NCBI GenBank assembly: GCA_964036195.1
Contig: OZ038451.1
Span: 30,087,927 to 30,151,926, forward strand
Source: Sphaerolaimus hirsutus
Lineage: Eukaryota > Nematoda > Chromadorea > Monhysterida > Sphaerolaimidae
Length of the DNA: 64,000 nt
Direction of reading: 5' to 3'
A model generated the notes under the pieces. The model worked only from the letters and a program-made list of their open reading frames with translations. It ran no database searches and was not told the DNA's origin. Each line of letters starts with the position of its first letter. Positions within the stretch are counted from its first letter, which is position 1. Both the position numbers and the translations under genes were made by a program. Shown piece after piece: positions 50,179 to 62,495 of the stretch.

Positions 50179-52070
50179 TAGGGTGTCAAATTTCCGTTTC
50201 CGTTTTCCGTTTCCGCCTTTCCGCAGGAAAATTTTTTACCTTTCCGTTTTCCGTTTTCCGGCAGCTGAAAAATTTTTACCTTTCCGTTTTCCGTTTTCCA
50301 GCAGCCGAAAAATTTTTACCTTTCCGTTTTCCGTTTTCTGGCAGCTGAAAATTTTTTACCTTTCCGTTTCCGTTTTTCCAGCCCATTTTTCCGTTTTCCG
50401 GCTGAAAAATTTTTACCTTTCGTTTCCGTTTTACCAGGCAATTTTTTCATTTTCTGGCTCGATTTTCAGTTTTCTGGCTCTTTTCCATTGTTTTTCCAAT
50501 CTGTATTTATCTTCAATTGGCTCATCCCATTGTGTTGTTTTTGTCTCTTGGAGCAGCATTGACAACTGGGATTTCAGGGTCAGTGAAACAGGTGCTGTGA
50601 ACCCAATTGAGTCATATGCTGACACCAATAATTTATTCAAGTTTTGTCTGGTTGGTGTTGTGATGCTGTCAATTTGCAAATTTGGTGTTGATATTGCCAG
50701 CATGTCCATTTGGTGATTTTATTTCATGCCCATTACTGCAACACTTTTATTCACCTTTGGACTCCTGTCATTTTCTGCTATTTCATTCATGACTGATCTG
50801 GAGTTTGACAGCCATTCCCTCATGTTCATAGAACATTGGTTAAATATAGCTTTGACTTTGTAATATAGTTCTACAGCATCAACTTCATTTGTGACACTCA
50901 TGATGAAGTTATTGACGTAAATGTTGTTTATTATCATCGCCAACTGGTTTCGTTCCCCTTCATTTTCTTCATATTCATTCATGTTGTTTATTGTCACATT
51001 TAAATGGTATTTTATGACTGCTCCCAAAATTGCTGGGCTGCAGACAAGTCCAAACAGTACACGTTTAAAACAAAGTACTATTAAGTTATTTTCAGTTACT
51101 GGTTTTGAGGCATCTTTCAGCCAGAAAAATCATGTGTAGTCTCTAGCTTGGTATGCAATCCTATTTGAAAAATGCCTTTTCAATATCGGCAATTAATGCT
51201 AGATTGCCTGCCCTGAACCTCAGGAGTAGGCCCAGTGCTAATGGTGTTGTAATTGGTCCTCTAAAAAGGTACTCGTTGAAACTGGGCTTACCTGCCGACC
51301 CATCGTACACGATTCTGCATGATGTCAATTTGCCCGGCGTGATTACTGGCTGGTGTGGCAGGTAATGAATCCCCTTGTTGTCTGTTTTGTTGTCACAGAT
51401 TTCAATTATTCCCTTTTCTAGTTGGTCGTCCAAAACTTTCCGGTATTGTTCAAATAAGTTTGGATCTTTGTTGAATCTTCTTATCAGTGATTTAAACCGC
51501 ACCAAGGCTTCTGCTTTTCCTGTGGGCAGGTCACTGATACTCTCTTTATACGGCCAGTCAATATAGTATTGTTTGTTGTTGTTGTTGAATTTTATGCTAT
51601 TTATTATCATCTCCTCTGCAATGTTGTCATCAATTGCATACGGGTCATCAGTGATTCCCACTGCTCCTAGACTGTGTTAAATTGTCATAGTGTTTCCTTT
51701 CCTATGGCCACTATGGCTACTTTTTGATGATTTTTTGTTGGTTCAGTTAAGCTTGAACTACAAGTGAAGTTACAGGCATGATCCATAGTTGCAGAATGTA
51801 CAGCTACCACAATCAAAGCCAAACAGGCAAACCTGCGTGCAGGTTTTCCTTCTGCAAATTTGTCTATTACCGTGCTAATTTCACTTTATTTTTTTCCATT
51901 TCCGTGAAAATTTTGCTTTCCGTTTTCCGTTTTCCGGCATTTCGTTTTTCCGTTTTCCGTTTTCCGGCTGACAATTTTTTTTTACCTTTCCGTTTTCCGT
52001 TTTCCGTAAAGTGAAAAAATTTTACCTTTCCGTTTTCCGTTTTCCGTAGAAAATTTTTTTTGACACCCTA
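50179..52070. mobile_element. TAGGGTGTC element carrying a captured BEL RT fragment
   Basis: The left end TAGGGTGTCAAATTTCCG and right end TTTTTTTGACACCCTA match the family of 20768-20927. Both ends are arrays of CCGTTTTCCGTTTCCG (50190-50470 and 51890-52060). The interior holds a minus-strand BEL/Pao reverse transcriptase piece. Flanking octamers (GTCTTGAG, CGCACCCA) do not match, and the gypsy RT region is missing here, so the insertion was accompanied by a deletion. Confidence 0.8.
50480..51661 (-). pseudogene. BEL/Pao reverse transcriptase fragment
   Basis: Read from 51661 down, the frame gives GITDDPYAIDDNIAEEMI, then LPHQPVITPGKLTSCRIVYD and LALIADIEKAFFK. These align with the RT region of the intact BEL element in the same order. 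After a frame change near 51160, NNIYVNNFIMSV corresponds to the catalytic box region, and NLNKLLVSAYDSIGFTAP follows. Gag, protease, RNase H and integrase are absent. It is clearly from a different BEL lineage than the intact element. Confidence 0.85.
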
Positions 52071-52289
52071 CGCACCCACACACAACTTATTCTGCTGCTT
52101 CTTTGGAAGCATTGTGCATATGTTGGGCACTTCGACATTTTGCCGACTATTTGGAAGGTCAGAAAGTTACTGTGATTACCAATAATAGCGGGATACAACA
52201 GGTTTTATGCAGCCCTCATCATAGTAAACTGGCTCATTGGGCTATCTTTGTCCAGGACAAAATAACCACATTTATTCACCGCCTGGGAG

Positions 52290-52835
52290 TCCAAAACCTA
52301 TATTACACAGAATGCACACTGCACATCATCATACCAAATCGCAAACTGTCCACATTTTACTACAGAGTTTCATGCCCAACCATTTTACGGAAGTTTACAA
52401 AAATCCATTCCAAAACATTGCATCTTTGGTATTGGTCTTGTTATTGTTGGTACATTACATACTGCTTTTCAAAACACATGCCTAGCATGTGGGCAAACTT
52501 AACTGAAGTATCCAATGACAGAGTACCCATATATTTTTTCACCACCTCTTTACCCACCTTTCCATCGAAGACAACAGTCTAGACTTTAAGCCATATTATA
52601 GGAATACACCACTCTAATTAAGGTTGCCCACATGCTAGCCATGTATTTTGATATGTGGTATGTAATGTACCAACAATAACAAGACCAATACCAAAGATGC
52701 AATCTTTTGGAATAGATTTTTGTATAGTTCCTTAAAATGGTTGGGCATGAAACTCGATTGTAAAATGTGTACAGTTTGCAACTTGGTATGATGGTGTGCA
52801 GTGTGCATTCTGTGTGGTATAGGTTTTGTGATATG
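52290..52835. repeat. foldback, about 200-bp inverted arms (unit 1)
   Basis: Left arm TCCAAAACCTATATTACACAG to CTAGCATGTGGGCAA (about 52290-52500). Right arm TTGCCCACATGCTAGCCATG to ACACAAAACCTATACC inverted (about 52620-52830). It follows directly on the RNase H remnant of the gypsy element. Unit 2 copy: about 57759-58304. Confidence 0.8.
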
Positions 52836-53089
52836 ATAGTGTGGTTTATGCAAGGTGTCAAACTTTGTTGTAATCTTAATTGGTTATGTTGATGTTTTGC
52901 TGTTCTTTTTGTGTTTGTGGTCCTTGTGGTATCAATTGTAGAGAACCACAAAACTTGACCGAAGGTCGCAGAGAATCCTGCTAGTAACTGTATATACACA
53001 TAAACCCTTCACTAACGTCACTCAATCTTCAGTTTTAATGTGTGTTCTGCAGTGTACAGATCACAAACTGCGGTATTTGTCATGTACGT

Positions 53090-53220
53090 TCTCTTAACAC
53101 TCAATGTTAGGGGGGTATTTCGAGGGGGGGGGGTCATTATTTCCTCAGCCGAATTTGAGGGGGGTATTTAGAGGGGGGGGGTTAATTCAAGGGGGGATAA
53201 TTCGAGGTAATATGGATTTT
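53090..53220. mobile_element. ACCGTATT family fragment (unit 1)
   Basis: GGGGGTATTTCGAGGGG and TAATTCGAGGTAATATGG form one end only. The same fragment is at about 58560-58685 in unit 2. A further fragment CCATATTTTCTCAAAATAT begins near 53328. Confidence 0.6.
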
Positions 53221-53825
53221 AGAGCAATAGCTGAGCAGCACTTGTTTTTAAGAAAAACAGTAGCTTTTTACAATCAGTATTTATGCAAAACAAAAACAAA
53301 TTGACATTTGTTTTCGGGATGGTGTGTACCATATTTTCTCAAAATATCCCCAGAAGGTTAATAATTTCACCAGCAAATTTTGAAGGGGGTTACTTTTAAG
53401 GGGAGTACCTATGTTTCTTCAGAAGTTTTTGTGAACGATGATTGTAAATACTAGGCTATAACATACCCACAACTGGTAATACATAAGAATAATCTGGCAC
53501 TTGGTGTTGGTACCATTGTTTTGACTTGACCGTGATCCATGGTCAATTGAAGATTGCTTGGTCCGGGTTAATTCTGATGGATTGATTGATGCGGTGGCCT
53601 GAATTACACTTTTTCAAGTGCGCGAGCAAGTGCCAAGGAGCCCAAGTCCACATATAAACCAGCGCACTTTATTTAGCCAAATTGGTTTACCAAATATAAA
53701 AAAGTTGGGTGAAAATATTGAAAATCAAGCCATTGGGTATTTAGGAAAACATTCAGTCAAAAACGTAAACAAGGTAAGATCCATCAAGGGGAATTCAATT
53801 GAGAGGGGAATCTTACCTTGTTTAT

Positions 53826-53965
53826 AGACATTTGCTAATTCAGTTGGCAAATGATCCGAACGTTTGCTGATTAAATTAGCAAATCATGCGGCTTTTGCTA
53901 ATTCAATTGCCAATTGAATTAGCAAACGTTCAGTTGGTTTGCCAATTGAATTGACCATATAAGGC
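53826..53965. repeat. cluster of TTTGCTAATTCAATTGGCAAA palindromes (unit 1)
   Basis: TTTGCTAATTCAATTGCCAATTGAATTAGCAAA is a near-perfect palindrome at about 53894-53926. Partial copies TTTGCTAATTCAGTTGGCAA and GGTTTGCCAATTGAATT lie on either side. It recurs at 59295-59434. No ORF. Confidence 0.8.
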
Positions 53966-54122
53966 AAGTTGACCCTCCGGTTAAATTCCCCTCATAGGGG
54001 AATTTAGGCGGAGGGGAAAGTGGTTGGCTACCGACTGCCAGCCGATTTGAAAGACCGGCTGGACACGCACAGGAAAATATGGGGGGCCTACTGCAACATC
54101 CGCATAAGAGTACATAACACAA

Positions 54123-55237
54123 AAAGACCCGGTCAATATACCTAATCTGGATTTCGTTAAAAAAAATTAAAAAAGTTAAATATCTGCTCCAGTAATGATT
54201 GGAGGCAATCCAATTGTATCGTTGGGTAGCCCCAACATTTATCTATCTGCACCCCCTGGGGGACCCCCTGTGGCTGCACTGCACCCCCGCGGCTGCAGGG
54301 GCGCCTCCCGTAAAATTTGCTCATTTTTCCTCTGGAGAATATAATCTAGACGGTTGCAGCGTGAGTAAAAATCACTCTATCGTCGCTGAATCTGCATGGC
54401 AGGGGTGAAAATTTGACTATGTGGGGGTGAAAATTTAATGATGGGGGACAAAAATTTGACATAGTATATACCTATACATAAAACTATGGCGCACATTTTC
54501 AATACATTCCCCCCACACATCTGTACACACAAAAAAAACTTTTGTAAAACAAAATTTGAAATTTAAACGACCTTTTTCTCGCCCAGGAGCGGAGGAGGAC
54601 GAGAAAACGTTAGTTTAAATTTAAAACATTATTTTACGAAAAATTATTTTGTGTGTACAGATGTGCAGGGGGAATGTATTTAAAATGTGCGCCATAGTTT
54701 TGTGCATACTATGTCAAATTTTCACCCCTCGCAATCAAATTTTCACCCCCACAGTCAAATTTTCACCGCCCGAGTCTAATTTTCACCCCCGCCCTGCAGA
54801 TTTAGCGACTATAAGACAGATTTCTATAATCCGCGACGGTTGTATCAAGTTTGCTATATGCTCAGCGGACATGTACTTGCCTAATTATATCTGCAATTTG
54901 GGGGGCAAATTTGCTGTGGGGGGGGGGGGGCTAAAAATAGCCTCAAAAGCGCTAAAAAATGCACCAAAAATGTGGTCGAATCCGTTCACTTTAAAAAGTC
55001 GCGATTTCTTTTGGATTAAGGATTCGATTCCGCACTATAAAATAAGAGCGCGGATTTTTCAACACAACGTATCCAATATTTAACATTTAACACAGGGGTC
55101 CCCCCGGGGTTGCAGGTAGATAAATGTTGGGGCTACCCAACGATACACTCGGATTATGGCTCCAATCGCTACTGGCACCAAGATCTTATATTAAAATAAT
55201 TTTTTATCGAAATCCAGATTATATTGACCGGGTCTTT
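54123..55237. mobile_element. foldback element filled with GTGAAAATTTGAC (unit 1)
   Basis: Outer arms AAAGACCCGGTCAATATACC and ATATTGACCGGGTCTTT, then CGTTGGGTAGCCCCAACATT and its inverse. Inner arms hold GGGTGAAAATTTGAC and TCAAATTTTCACCCC phrases in opposite orientation. About 1.1 kb with no transposase. Unit 2 copy: about 59592-60703. Confidence 0.82.
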
Positions 55238-55506
55238 ATGTGAATACATATTAACGAAAAACGGAACACCGGAAAACCGCCGCGACACAACTTCCCAAAC
55301 CTACCATAACCCATCTGAAAAATGATTCAAAAATTATACAGTTGTTTCATCATAATATTTCATTGTTGTTGTGGAATGAATTATTATGAAATTTCTCACA
55401 AGATTGTATTCATTAAATTATGGTAAGTTTCCATACTACATGGTCCGGCTGAAAAGTCCCCGGGCAGTGCTCGCCATTCGCGCTAGTGGTGAGCTATGGT
55501 CATAAA

Positions 55507-57980
55507 ATTATTGTAGTTTACTGAAAAAATCGACAATCAGTCTTGACACAGTAAACGGTCACACTAAAGATGGAGAATTGTCCGAAATCCCATTATATGT
55601 TGAACACATTAGTCCAATTGATAGGGTGGGAGGAAAGTTATCGCCACATTTTTGGTGAATAATAACCCTAAGGCATTGTCGGAAATTCTGTTGGGCACTG
55701 ATATTATGCCCTTCTTGAAACTCACTTGGCTAATTCCTTTGGTTTTGAATCATCAGTGTGATGCTAAAGTCCCTCTTGATCATCCGGAGGTTGTGGAGCA
55801 GGTGAAGTTGAATGAACAACGTTTTAATTCCATTTATTCAGATTTGGTGTAAGCGACAAAGTTGATTTTTGTGCCAGCACTTGGCATGTTATCTCGTTCT
55901 TTCCCTGTCCCTACAAAGCCACAGGAACTGGATCCTGCAGCATGGATGGATTCCACAATAGTTTTTTTCGAATACAGAAGTTCCATATAATGGCTTGTCA
56001 ATTTATAACACATCGGTCACTGTGAGGGGCCATCAAAAATTCGCTTTGTGTTTTTTCAATGAAAATCCTTACCCAGTTGAGTTGTCTGAAGGAGCAGTTT
56101 TGGCGTGTTTTGATGTGTACCAGAATGCAGCTTTTCAGGTCCGGGAGTAGTCTGGGACATTGCTCCTCTTCCATATTTTCTTCTGGAAATTATGCAACAT
56201 CATTTGGGGTTTTTCCCAAGAGTGGATTGGGAACCACGTTGGCGGCTTCTTCTAATTCTTTGCCCCCACCCCCAGCAAATGAGCATGACACTGTTGTGGT
56301 GGATGAGATCCCTAGTTCGCCAGCGGAAAGAGCGCAATATATTTGGGATAAGCTGAAAATATTCAGATTGAGTTGTCTCCTCAGCAAAGGTCTCAGTTTT
56401 TTGCTCTGATTTCCGAATTTCATGATGATTTCAGCTGTTCAGATTATGATGTTGGAAAAACGCCATTGTTGTCACACAAAATTGTCACAGATCTGTCACA
56501 GCCACCTATCAAGCAGGCGGCTAGATATGAAGCGAGGAGTAAGAGACCATTCATTCATAAAACCATTGCATCACTGCTCAAGGAAGGTATTATAGAGCCC
56601 TCAAATGGGGCTTGGGCGTCCCCGATTACTATTGCACCTAAGGGTACTTCAGATTTTCGATTTTGCATTGACTTTAAATTTGTGAATCTGATCACAAAAA
56701 TTGACTCTTGTCCCTTACCACGCATCACTGAAATTTTGTCCGAGTTTTCTGGCAGGAAGGTGTTTTCTGCTTTGGATATATGGCATGGATATTACAATGT
56801 GCCTTTGGCAGACGATGAGACCAGGGAGCGTATTTCTTTTGTTTGTAGTCTTGGTCAATTTCAATATACTACTGAGAATGCTGTTTGGTACTGTGAACTC
56901 TGGTGCGACTTTCCAGAGGCTTATGATCTTAATTTTGTCAGGTTTGAATGATGACCCGACATCGCCATGGATATGGGCATATATTGATGACATTTTGTGC
57001 AGCAGCTTCACTGTTGACGAACATTTTGTGCATTTGAGTAGGTTGTTGGAACGTTTGCGATGGGCCAATCTTAATATCTAGCCTGCAAAATGCAAGTTCT
57101 TTGCTTCAGAATTGAAATATCTAGGACACCATATTTCCTCAACTGGCATTTCGCCAGCCCTGGCCAGATATTGGGCAGTGATTGAGCAGCCCAAGGTGCA
57201 CACTAAACAGGATTTGAGGCAATTTTTGGGTAAATGCATCTATTACTCCCATTTTATCCCAAATTTTAGCTGTATTTCAGCACCATTGTACACTGTTTTG
57301 AAGGGCCATGTGCCCAAAGATGGGTCTACACCATTTGAGTGGAATGAGGAAATGCTTACGGCGTGGGATATTTTGAAATATTTGTTGTCAACATCACCTG
57401 TTCTGGTGCACCCGGTCTTTGATAACCCAAGGGGTTTCATTTTAGAAACTGATACGAGTGGTTTTGGTCTCGGTGCAGTTTTGTCCCAGTATGGTGATGA
57501 CGGTAAATTACACCCTGTTTCTTATTTCAAAAAGGTTGACGCACCCACACACAACTTATTCTGCTGCTTCTTTGGAAGCATTGTGCATATGTTGGGCACT
57601 TCGACGTTTTGCCGACTATTTGGAAGGTCAGAAAGTTACTGTGATTACCAATAATAGCGGGATACAACAGGTTTTATGCAGCCCTCATCATAGTAAACTG
57701 GCTCATTGGGCTATCTTTGTCCAGGACAAAATAACCACATTTATTCACCGCCTGGGAGTCCAAAACCTATATTACACAGAATGCACACTGCACATCATCA
57801 TACCAAATCGCAAACTGTCCACATTTTACTACAGAGTTTCATGCCCAACCATTTTACGGAAGTTTACAAAAATCCATTCCAAAACATTGCATCTTTGGTA
57901 TTGGTCTTGTTATTGTTGGTACATTACATACTGCTTTTCAAAACACATGCCTAGCATGTGGGCAAACTTAACTGAAGTAT
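55507..57980 (+). pseudogene. Ty3/gypsy-like protease, RT and RNase H remnant (unit 2)
   Basis: Contains the second half of the protease (LLGTDIMPFLKLTW), then a reverse transcriptase from 56373 (RFCIDFKFVNLITKIDSC, SALDIWHGYYNVPLADD). A frameshift near 56880 follows, then NSGATFQRLM and the catalytic YIDDIL, and a TAG at 57079. Next come the connection region (KYLGHHISSTGI, LRQFLGKCIYYSHFIPNF) and RNase H (LETDTSGFGLGAVLSQYGDD). Another frameshift lies near 57540 before EALCICWALRRFADYLEGQ. No integrase was seen. It is a dead element, and it shows the BEL-free insertion site. Confidence 0.85.
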
Positions 57981-60968
57981 CCAATGACAGAGTACCCATA
58001 TATTTTTTCACCACCTCTTTACCCACCTTTCCATCGAAGACAACAGTCTAGACTTTAAGCCATATTATAGGAATACACCACTCTAATTAAGGTTGCCCAC
58101 ATGCTAGCCATGTATTTTGATATGTGGTATGTAATGTACCAACAATAACAAGACCAATACCAAAGATGCAATCTTTTGGAATAGATTTTTGTATAGTTCC
58201 TTAAAATGGTTGGGCATGAAACTCGATTGTAAAATGTGTACAGTTTGCAACTTGGTATGATGGTGTGCAGTGTGCATTCTGTGTGGTATAGGTTTTGTGA
58301 TATGATAGTGTGGTTTATGCAAGGTGTCAAACTTTGTTGTAATCTTAATTGGTTATGTTGATGTTTTGCTGTTCTTTTTGTGTTTGTGGTCCTTGTGGTA
58401 TCAATTGTAGAGAACCACAAAACTTGACCGAAGGTCGCAGAGAATCCTGCTAGTAACTGTATATACACATAAACCCTTCACTAACGTCACTCAATCTTCA
58501 GTTTTAATGTGTGTTCTGCAGTGTACAGATCACAAACTGCGGTATTTGTCATGTACGTTCTATTAACACTCAATGTTAGGGGGGTATTTCGAGGGGGGGG
58601 GTCATTATTTCCTCAGCCGAATTTGAGGGGGGTATTTAGAGGGGGGGGGGTTAATTCAAGGGGGGATAATTCGAGGTAATATGGATTTTAGAGCAATAGC
58701 TGAGCAGCACTTGTTTTTAAGAAAAACAGTAGCTTTTTACAATCAGTATTTATGCAAAACAAAAACAAATTGACATTTGTTTTCGGGATGGTGTGTACCA
58801 TATTTTCTCAAAATATCCCCAGAAGGTTAATAATTTCACCAGCAAATTTTGAAGGGGGTTACTTTTAAGGGGAGTACCTATGTTTCTTCAGAAGTTTTTG
58901 TGAACGATGATTGTAAATACTAGGCTATAACATACCCACAACTGGTAATACATAAGAATAATCTGGCACTTGGTGTTGGTACCATTGTTTTGACTTGACC
59001 GTGATCCATGGTCAATTGAAGATTGCTTGGTCCGGGTTAATTCTGATGGATTGATTGATGCGGTGGCCTGAATTACACTTTTTCAAGTGCGCGAGCAAGT
59101 GCCAAGGAGCCCAAGTCCACATATAAACCAGCGCACTTTATTTAGCCAAATTGGTTTACCAAATATAAAAAAGTTGGGTGAAAATATTGAAAATCAAGCC
59201 ATTGGGTATTTAGGAAAACATTCAGTCAAAAACGTAAACAAGGTAAGATCCATCAAGGGGAATTCAATCGAGAGGGGAATCTTACCTTGTTTATAGACAT
59301 TTGCTAATTCAGTTGGCAAATGATCCGAACGTTTGCTGATTAAATTAGCAAATCATGCGGCTTTTGCTAATTCAATTGCCAATTGAATTAGCAAACGTTC
59401 GGTTGGTTTGCCAATTGAATTGACCATATAAGGCAAGTTGACCCTCCGGTTAAATTCCCCTCATAGGGGAATTTAGGCGGAGGGGAAAGTGGTTGGCTAC
59501 CGACTGCCAGCCGATTTGAAAGACCGGCTGGACACGCACAGGAAAATATGGGGGGCCTACTGCAACATCCGCATAAGAGTACATAACACAAAAAGACCCG
59601 GTCAATATACCTAATCTGGATTTCGTTAAAAAAAATTAAAAAAGTTAAATATCTGCTCCAGTAATGATTGGAGGCAATCCAATTGTATCGTTGGGTAGCC
59701 CCAACATTTATCTATCTGCACCCCCTGGGGGACCCCCTGTGGCTGCACTGCACCCCCGCGGCTGCAGGGGCGCCTCCCGTAAAATTTGCTCATTTTTCCT
59801 CTGGAGAATATAATCTAGACGGTTGCAGCGTGAGTAAAAATCACTCTATCGTCGCTGAATCTGCATGGCAGGGGTGAAAATTTGACTATGTGGGGGTGAA
59901 AATTTAATGATGGGGGACAAAAATTTGACATAGTATATACCTATACATAAAACTATGGCGCACATTTTCAATACATTCCCCCCACACATCTGTACACACA
60001 AAAAAAAACTTTTGTAAAACAAAATTTGAAATTTAAACGACCTTTTTCTTGCCCAGGAGCGGAGGAGGACGAGAAAACGTTAGTTTAAATTTAAAACATT
60101 ATTTTACGAAAAATTATTTTGTGTGTACAGATGTGCGGGGGGAATGTATTTAAAATGTGCGCCATAGTTTTGTGCATACTATGTCAAATTTTCACCCCTC
60201 GCAATCAAATTTTCACCCCCACAGTCAAATTTTCACCGCCCGAGTCTAATTTTCACCCCCGCCCTGCAGATTTAGCGACTATAAGACAGGTTTCTATAAT
60301 CCGCGACGGTTGTATCAAGTTTGCTATATGCTCAGCGGACATGTACTTGCCTAATTATATCTGCAATTTGGGGGGCAAATTTGCTGTGGGGGGGGCTAAA
60401 AATAGCCTCAAAAGCGCTAAAAAATGCACCAAAAATGTGGTCGAATCCGTTCACTTTAAAAAGTCGCGATTTCTTTTGGATTAAGGGTTCGATTCCGCAC
60501 TATAAAATAAGAGCGCGGATTTTTCAACACAACGTATCCAATATTTAACATTTAACACAGGGGTCCCCCCGGGGTTGCAGGTAGATAAATGTTGGGGCTA
60601 CCCAACGATACACTCGGATTATGGCTCCAATTGCTACTGGCACCAAGATCTTATATTAAAATAATTTTTTATCGAAATCCAGATTATATTGACCGGGTCT
60701 TTATGTGAATACATATTAACGAAAAACGGAACACCGGAAAACCGCCGCGACACAACTTCCCAAACCTACCATAACCCATCTGAAAAATGATTCAAAAATT
60801 ATACAGTTGTTTCATCATAATATTTCATTGTTGTTGTGGAATGAATTATTATGAAATTTCTCACAAGATTGTATTCATTAAATTATGGTAAGTTTCCATA
60901 CTACATGGTCCGGCTGAAAAGTCCCCGGGCAGTGCTCGCCATTCGCGCTAGTGGTGAGCTATGGTCAT
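57541..60968. repeat. 3.4-kb duplicated block, unit 2 copy
   Basis: Matches 52072-55506 along its whole length, including the foldback (57759-58304), the palindrome cluster (59295-59434) and the GTGAAAATTTGAC element (59592-60703). Substitutions noticed include GACATTTT/GACGTTTT, CTCTTAAC/CTATTAAC, AATTGAGAGG/AATCGAGAGG and TTCAGTTGG/TTCGGTTGG. Confidence 0.88.
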
Positions 60969-61807
60969 AAAATTATGACAGGTTAAGATATCAGGTGTTT
61001 TGAATTGTCACCCAAAATTTCACCCCTCTAGCTCCACCCACTGAGGAACTGTGGGGGTTACAATTTCGGTCATTTTGTACTGATGTACACATGGTGCTCT
61101 AGCTCAATGATGCTATAAGTTGTGATGATGAAACTTTGGCTAGTGTAAGCCACCAGTGTTGGCGATGTGCTGATAGTATTCAACACTTTCATACACATCA
61201 TTGCTATTAAGGTAAAATGAATATGCAGATCAGGGTGATGTGCAAGAAACGTGGGAACTGTGATGGATGTTTTTGGTGATCATCTGAGATCATGTTGTAA
61301 TCCAGTGATTTTAATGTTGTTTTGTAATGTGCAGTAAATGAATTATTTGGATAAAATTTCCCTATGTTTCATTACTAATGTGTAGTGGACACATTACCTG
61401 TGTTCAACAGCAGTGAGTAGACTCCAAGGGGGCTATTTTGAGAAGGAGAGGCAGAATGATCATTTGGTTAGAGAGAGTAGTGACAGTAATGACAATATGG
61501 ACTGAGCTTATGCTATCATAGCTAATGTTGGTTAGTGCTGGCACATTGCCAACACTGGTGGCTTACACTAGCCAAAATTTCATGATCACAACTTAAAGCA
61601 GCGTTGAGCTAGAGCACCATTGGCACATCAGTACAAAATGACCGAAATTGTAACCCCCACAGTTCCCCAGTGGGTGGAGCTAGAGGGGTGAAATTTTGGG
61701 TGAAATCTCAAAACACCTGATAATTTAACCTGTGAAAATTTTATGACTGTAGCTTATTCCTAGCGCGAATGGCGAGCACTGCCCAGGGACTTTTCAGCCT
61801 GACCATG
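60904..61807. mobile_element. mariner-like MITE, 904 bp
   Basis: Starts CATGGTCCGGCTGAAAAGTC and ends GACTTTTCAGCCTGACCATG-like at 61807. Flanked by TA on each side (60902-60903, 61808-61809). Long inverted arms as in 14312-17092. The left 65 bp also occurs truncated at the end of unit 1 (55441-55506). No transposase frame. Confidence 0.85.
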
Positions 61808-61849
61808 TACATAAGTGTGCTGTCCGCTGAGTATACCTGGTGCATAAAT

Positions 61850-62491
61850 GAGGCGTCTAATTCTAAAAGTCGACAAGTCTACAAAATGTGATTTTGAGTA
61901 AATCGCATTTTAAGTTTCAAACCCAATTCCAGGCCCGTGGTGCGTGTCCAATTTGGCTCTCTCATGCTTTCCATTAAGTTCCATATGTTGACAATAAAGT
62001 GTCAAATTTTCAGCCCCTAATCTCAACGTATATGTGAAAAATGGGGTGTCCATAAAATTCCATTCAATCAGAGCAAAACTGTTTTTGGGAGGGAAGTGGA
62101 CTTGTCGCCTTCTTGCAGGCAAGAACATTTTTGTTCCCGCCCGCGTTGTGCCTCCCTTATGGAAAATTTATGTACCTGTCGGCTTTTAGAAATCGGTGCC
62201 CATAGTGGACTTATCACATTTCTTGCGTTTTTTTCACATAAAAAAAGGATGCGCAGGATGGACTTGTCGACTTTCAGCCCAAAACTAAGTGGAGTTGTCG
62301 ACTTCTTGCCCAAATTCTTTTCATTTTTCCCCAAAAATGTCAAATTTGGCACTATGCCATATGGGCACGTGAGGTCAAAAAATTTATGGAAAATGATGAA
62401 AAATGTGCGGAAGTAGCCCCAGATGACGTTTCCGGGCCTAACTCGAAATTTTCATATTTTGGACTTGTCGACCTTTAGAATTAGACGCCTC
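61850..62491. mobile_element. 642-bp GACAAGTCC foldback, copy 2
   Basis: Starts GAGGCGTCTAATTCTAAAAG and ends TTTAGAATTAGACGCCTC with AAAT on both sides (61846-61849, 62492-62495). Same length as 21114-21755. A 106-codon ORF is on the plus strand at 62096-62416. Confidence 0.85.
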
Positions 62492-62495
62492 AAAT

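Larger units (their letters stand above)
37347..60968. repeat. tandem duplication, two near-identical units
   Basis: Unit 1 is 37347-55506 and unit 2 is 55507-60968. They share gypsy sequence (37347-37671 plus 49906-50155 equals 55507-56076) and 3.4 kb downstream (52072-55506 equals 57541-60968). Reading them side by side I noted roughly ten substitutions plus run-length changes in the 3.4-kb part. The junction has microhomology (ATTAT). Unit 1 additionally holds the BEL element and has 50156-52070 in place of the gypsy RT region of unit 2. Confidence 0.88.

Noticed and set aside
52103..52582. 159-codon ORF as a new gene
   Set aside because: Its first part is the RNase H remnant of the gypsy element and the rest is the foldback arm. 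The same ORF recurs in the duplicate at 57458-58051.
54649..55083. 144-codon ORF after the GTGAAAATTTGAC element arm
   Set aside because: Built of repeated TCAAATTTTCACCCC phrases, and it differs in frame between the two duplicate units because of G-run length.
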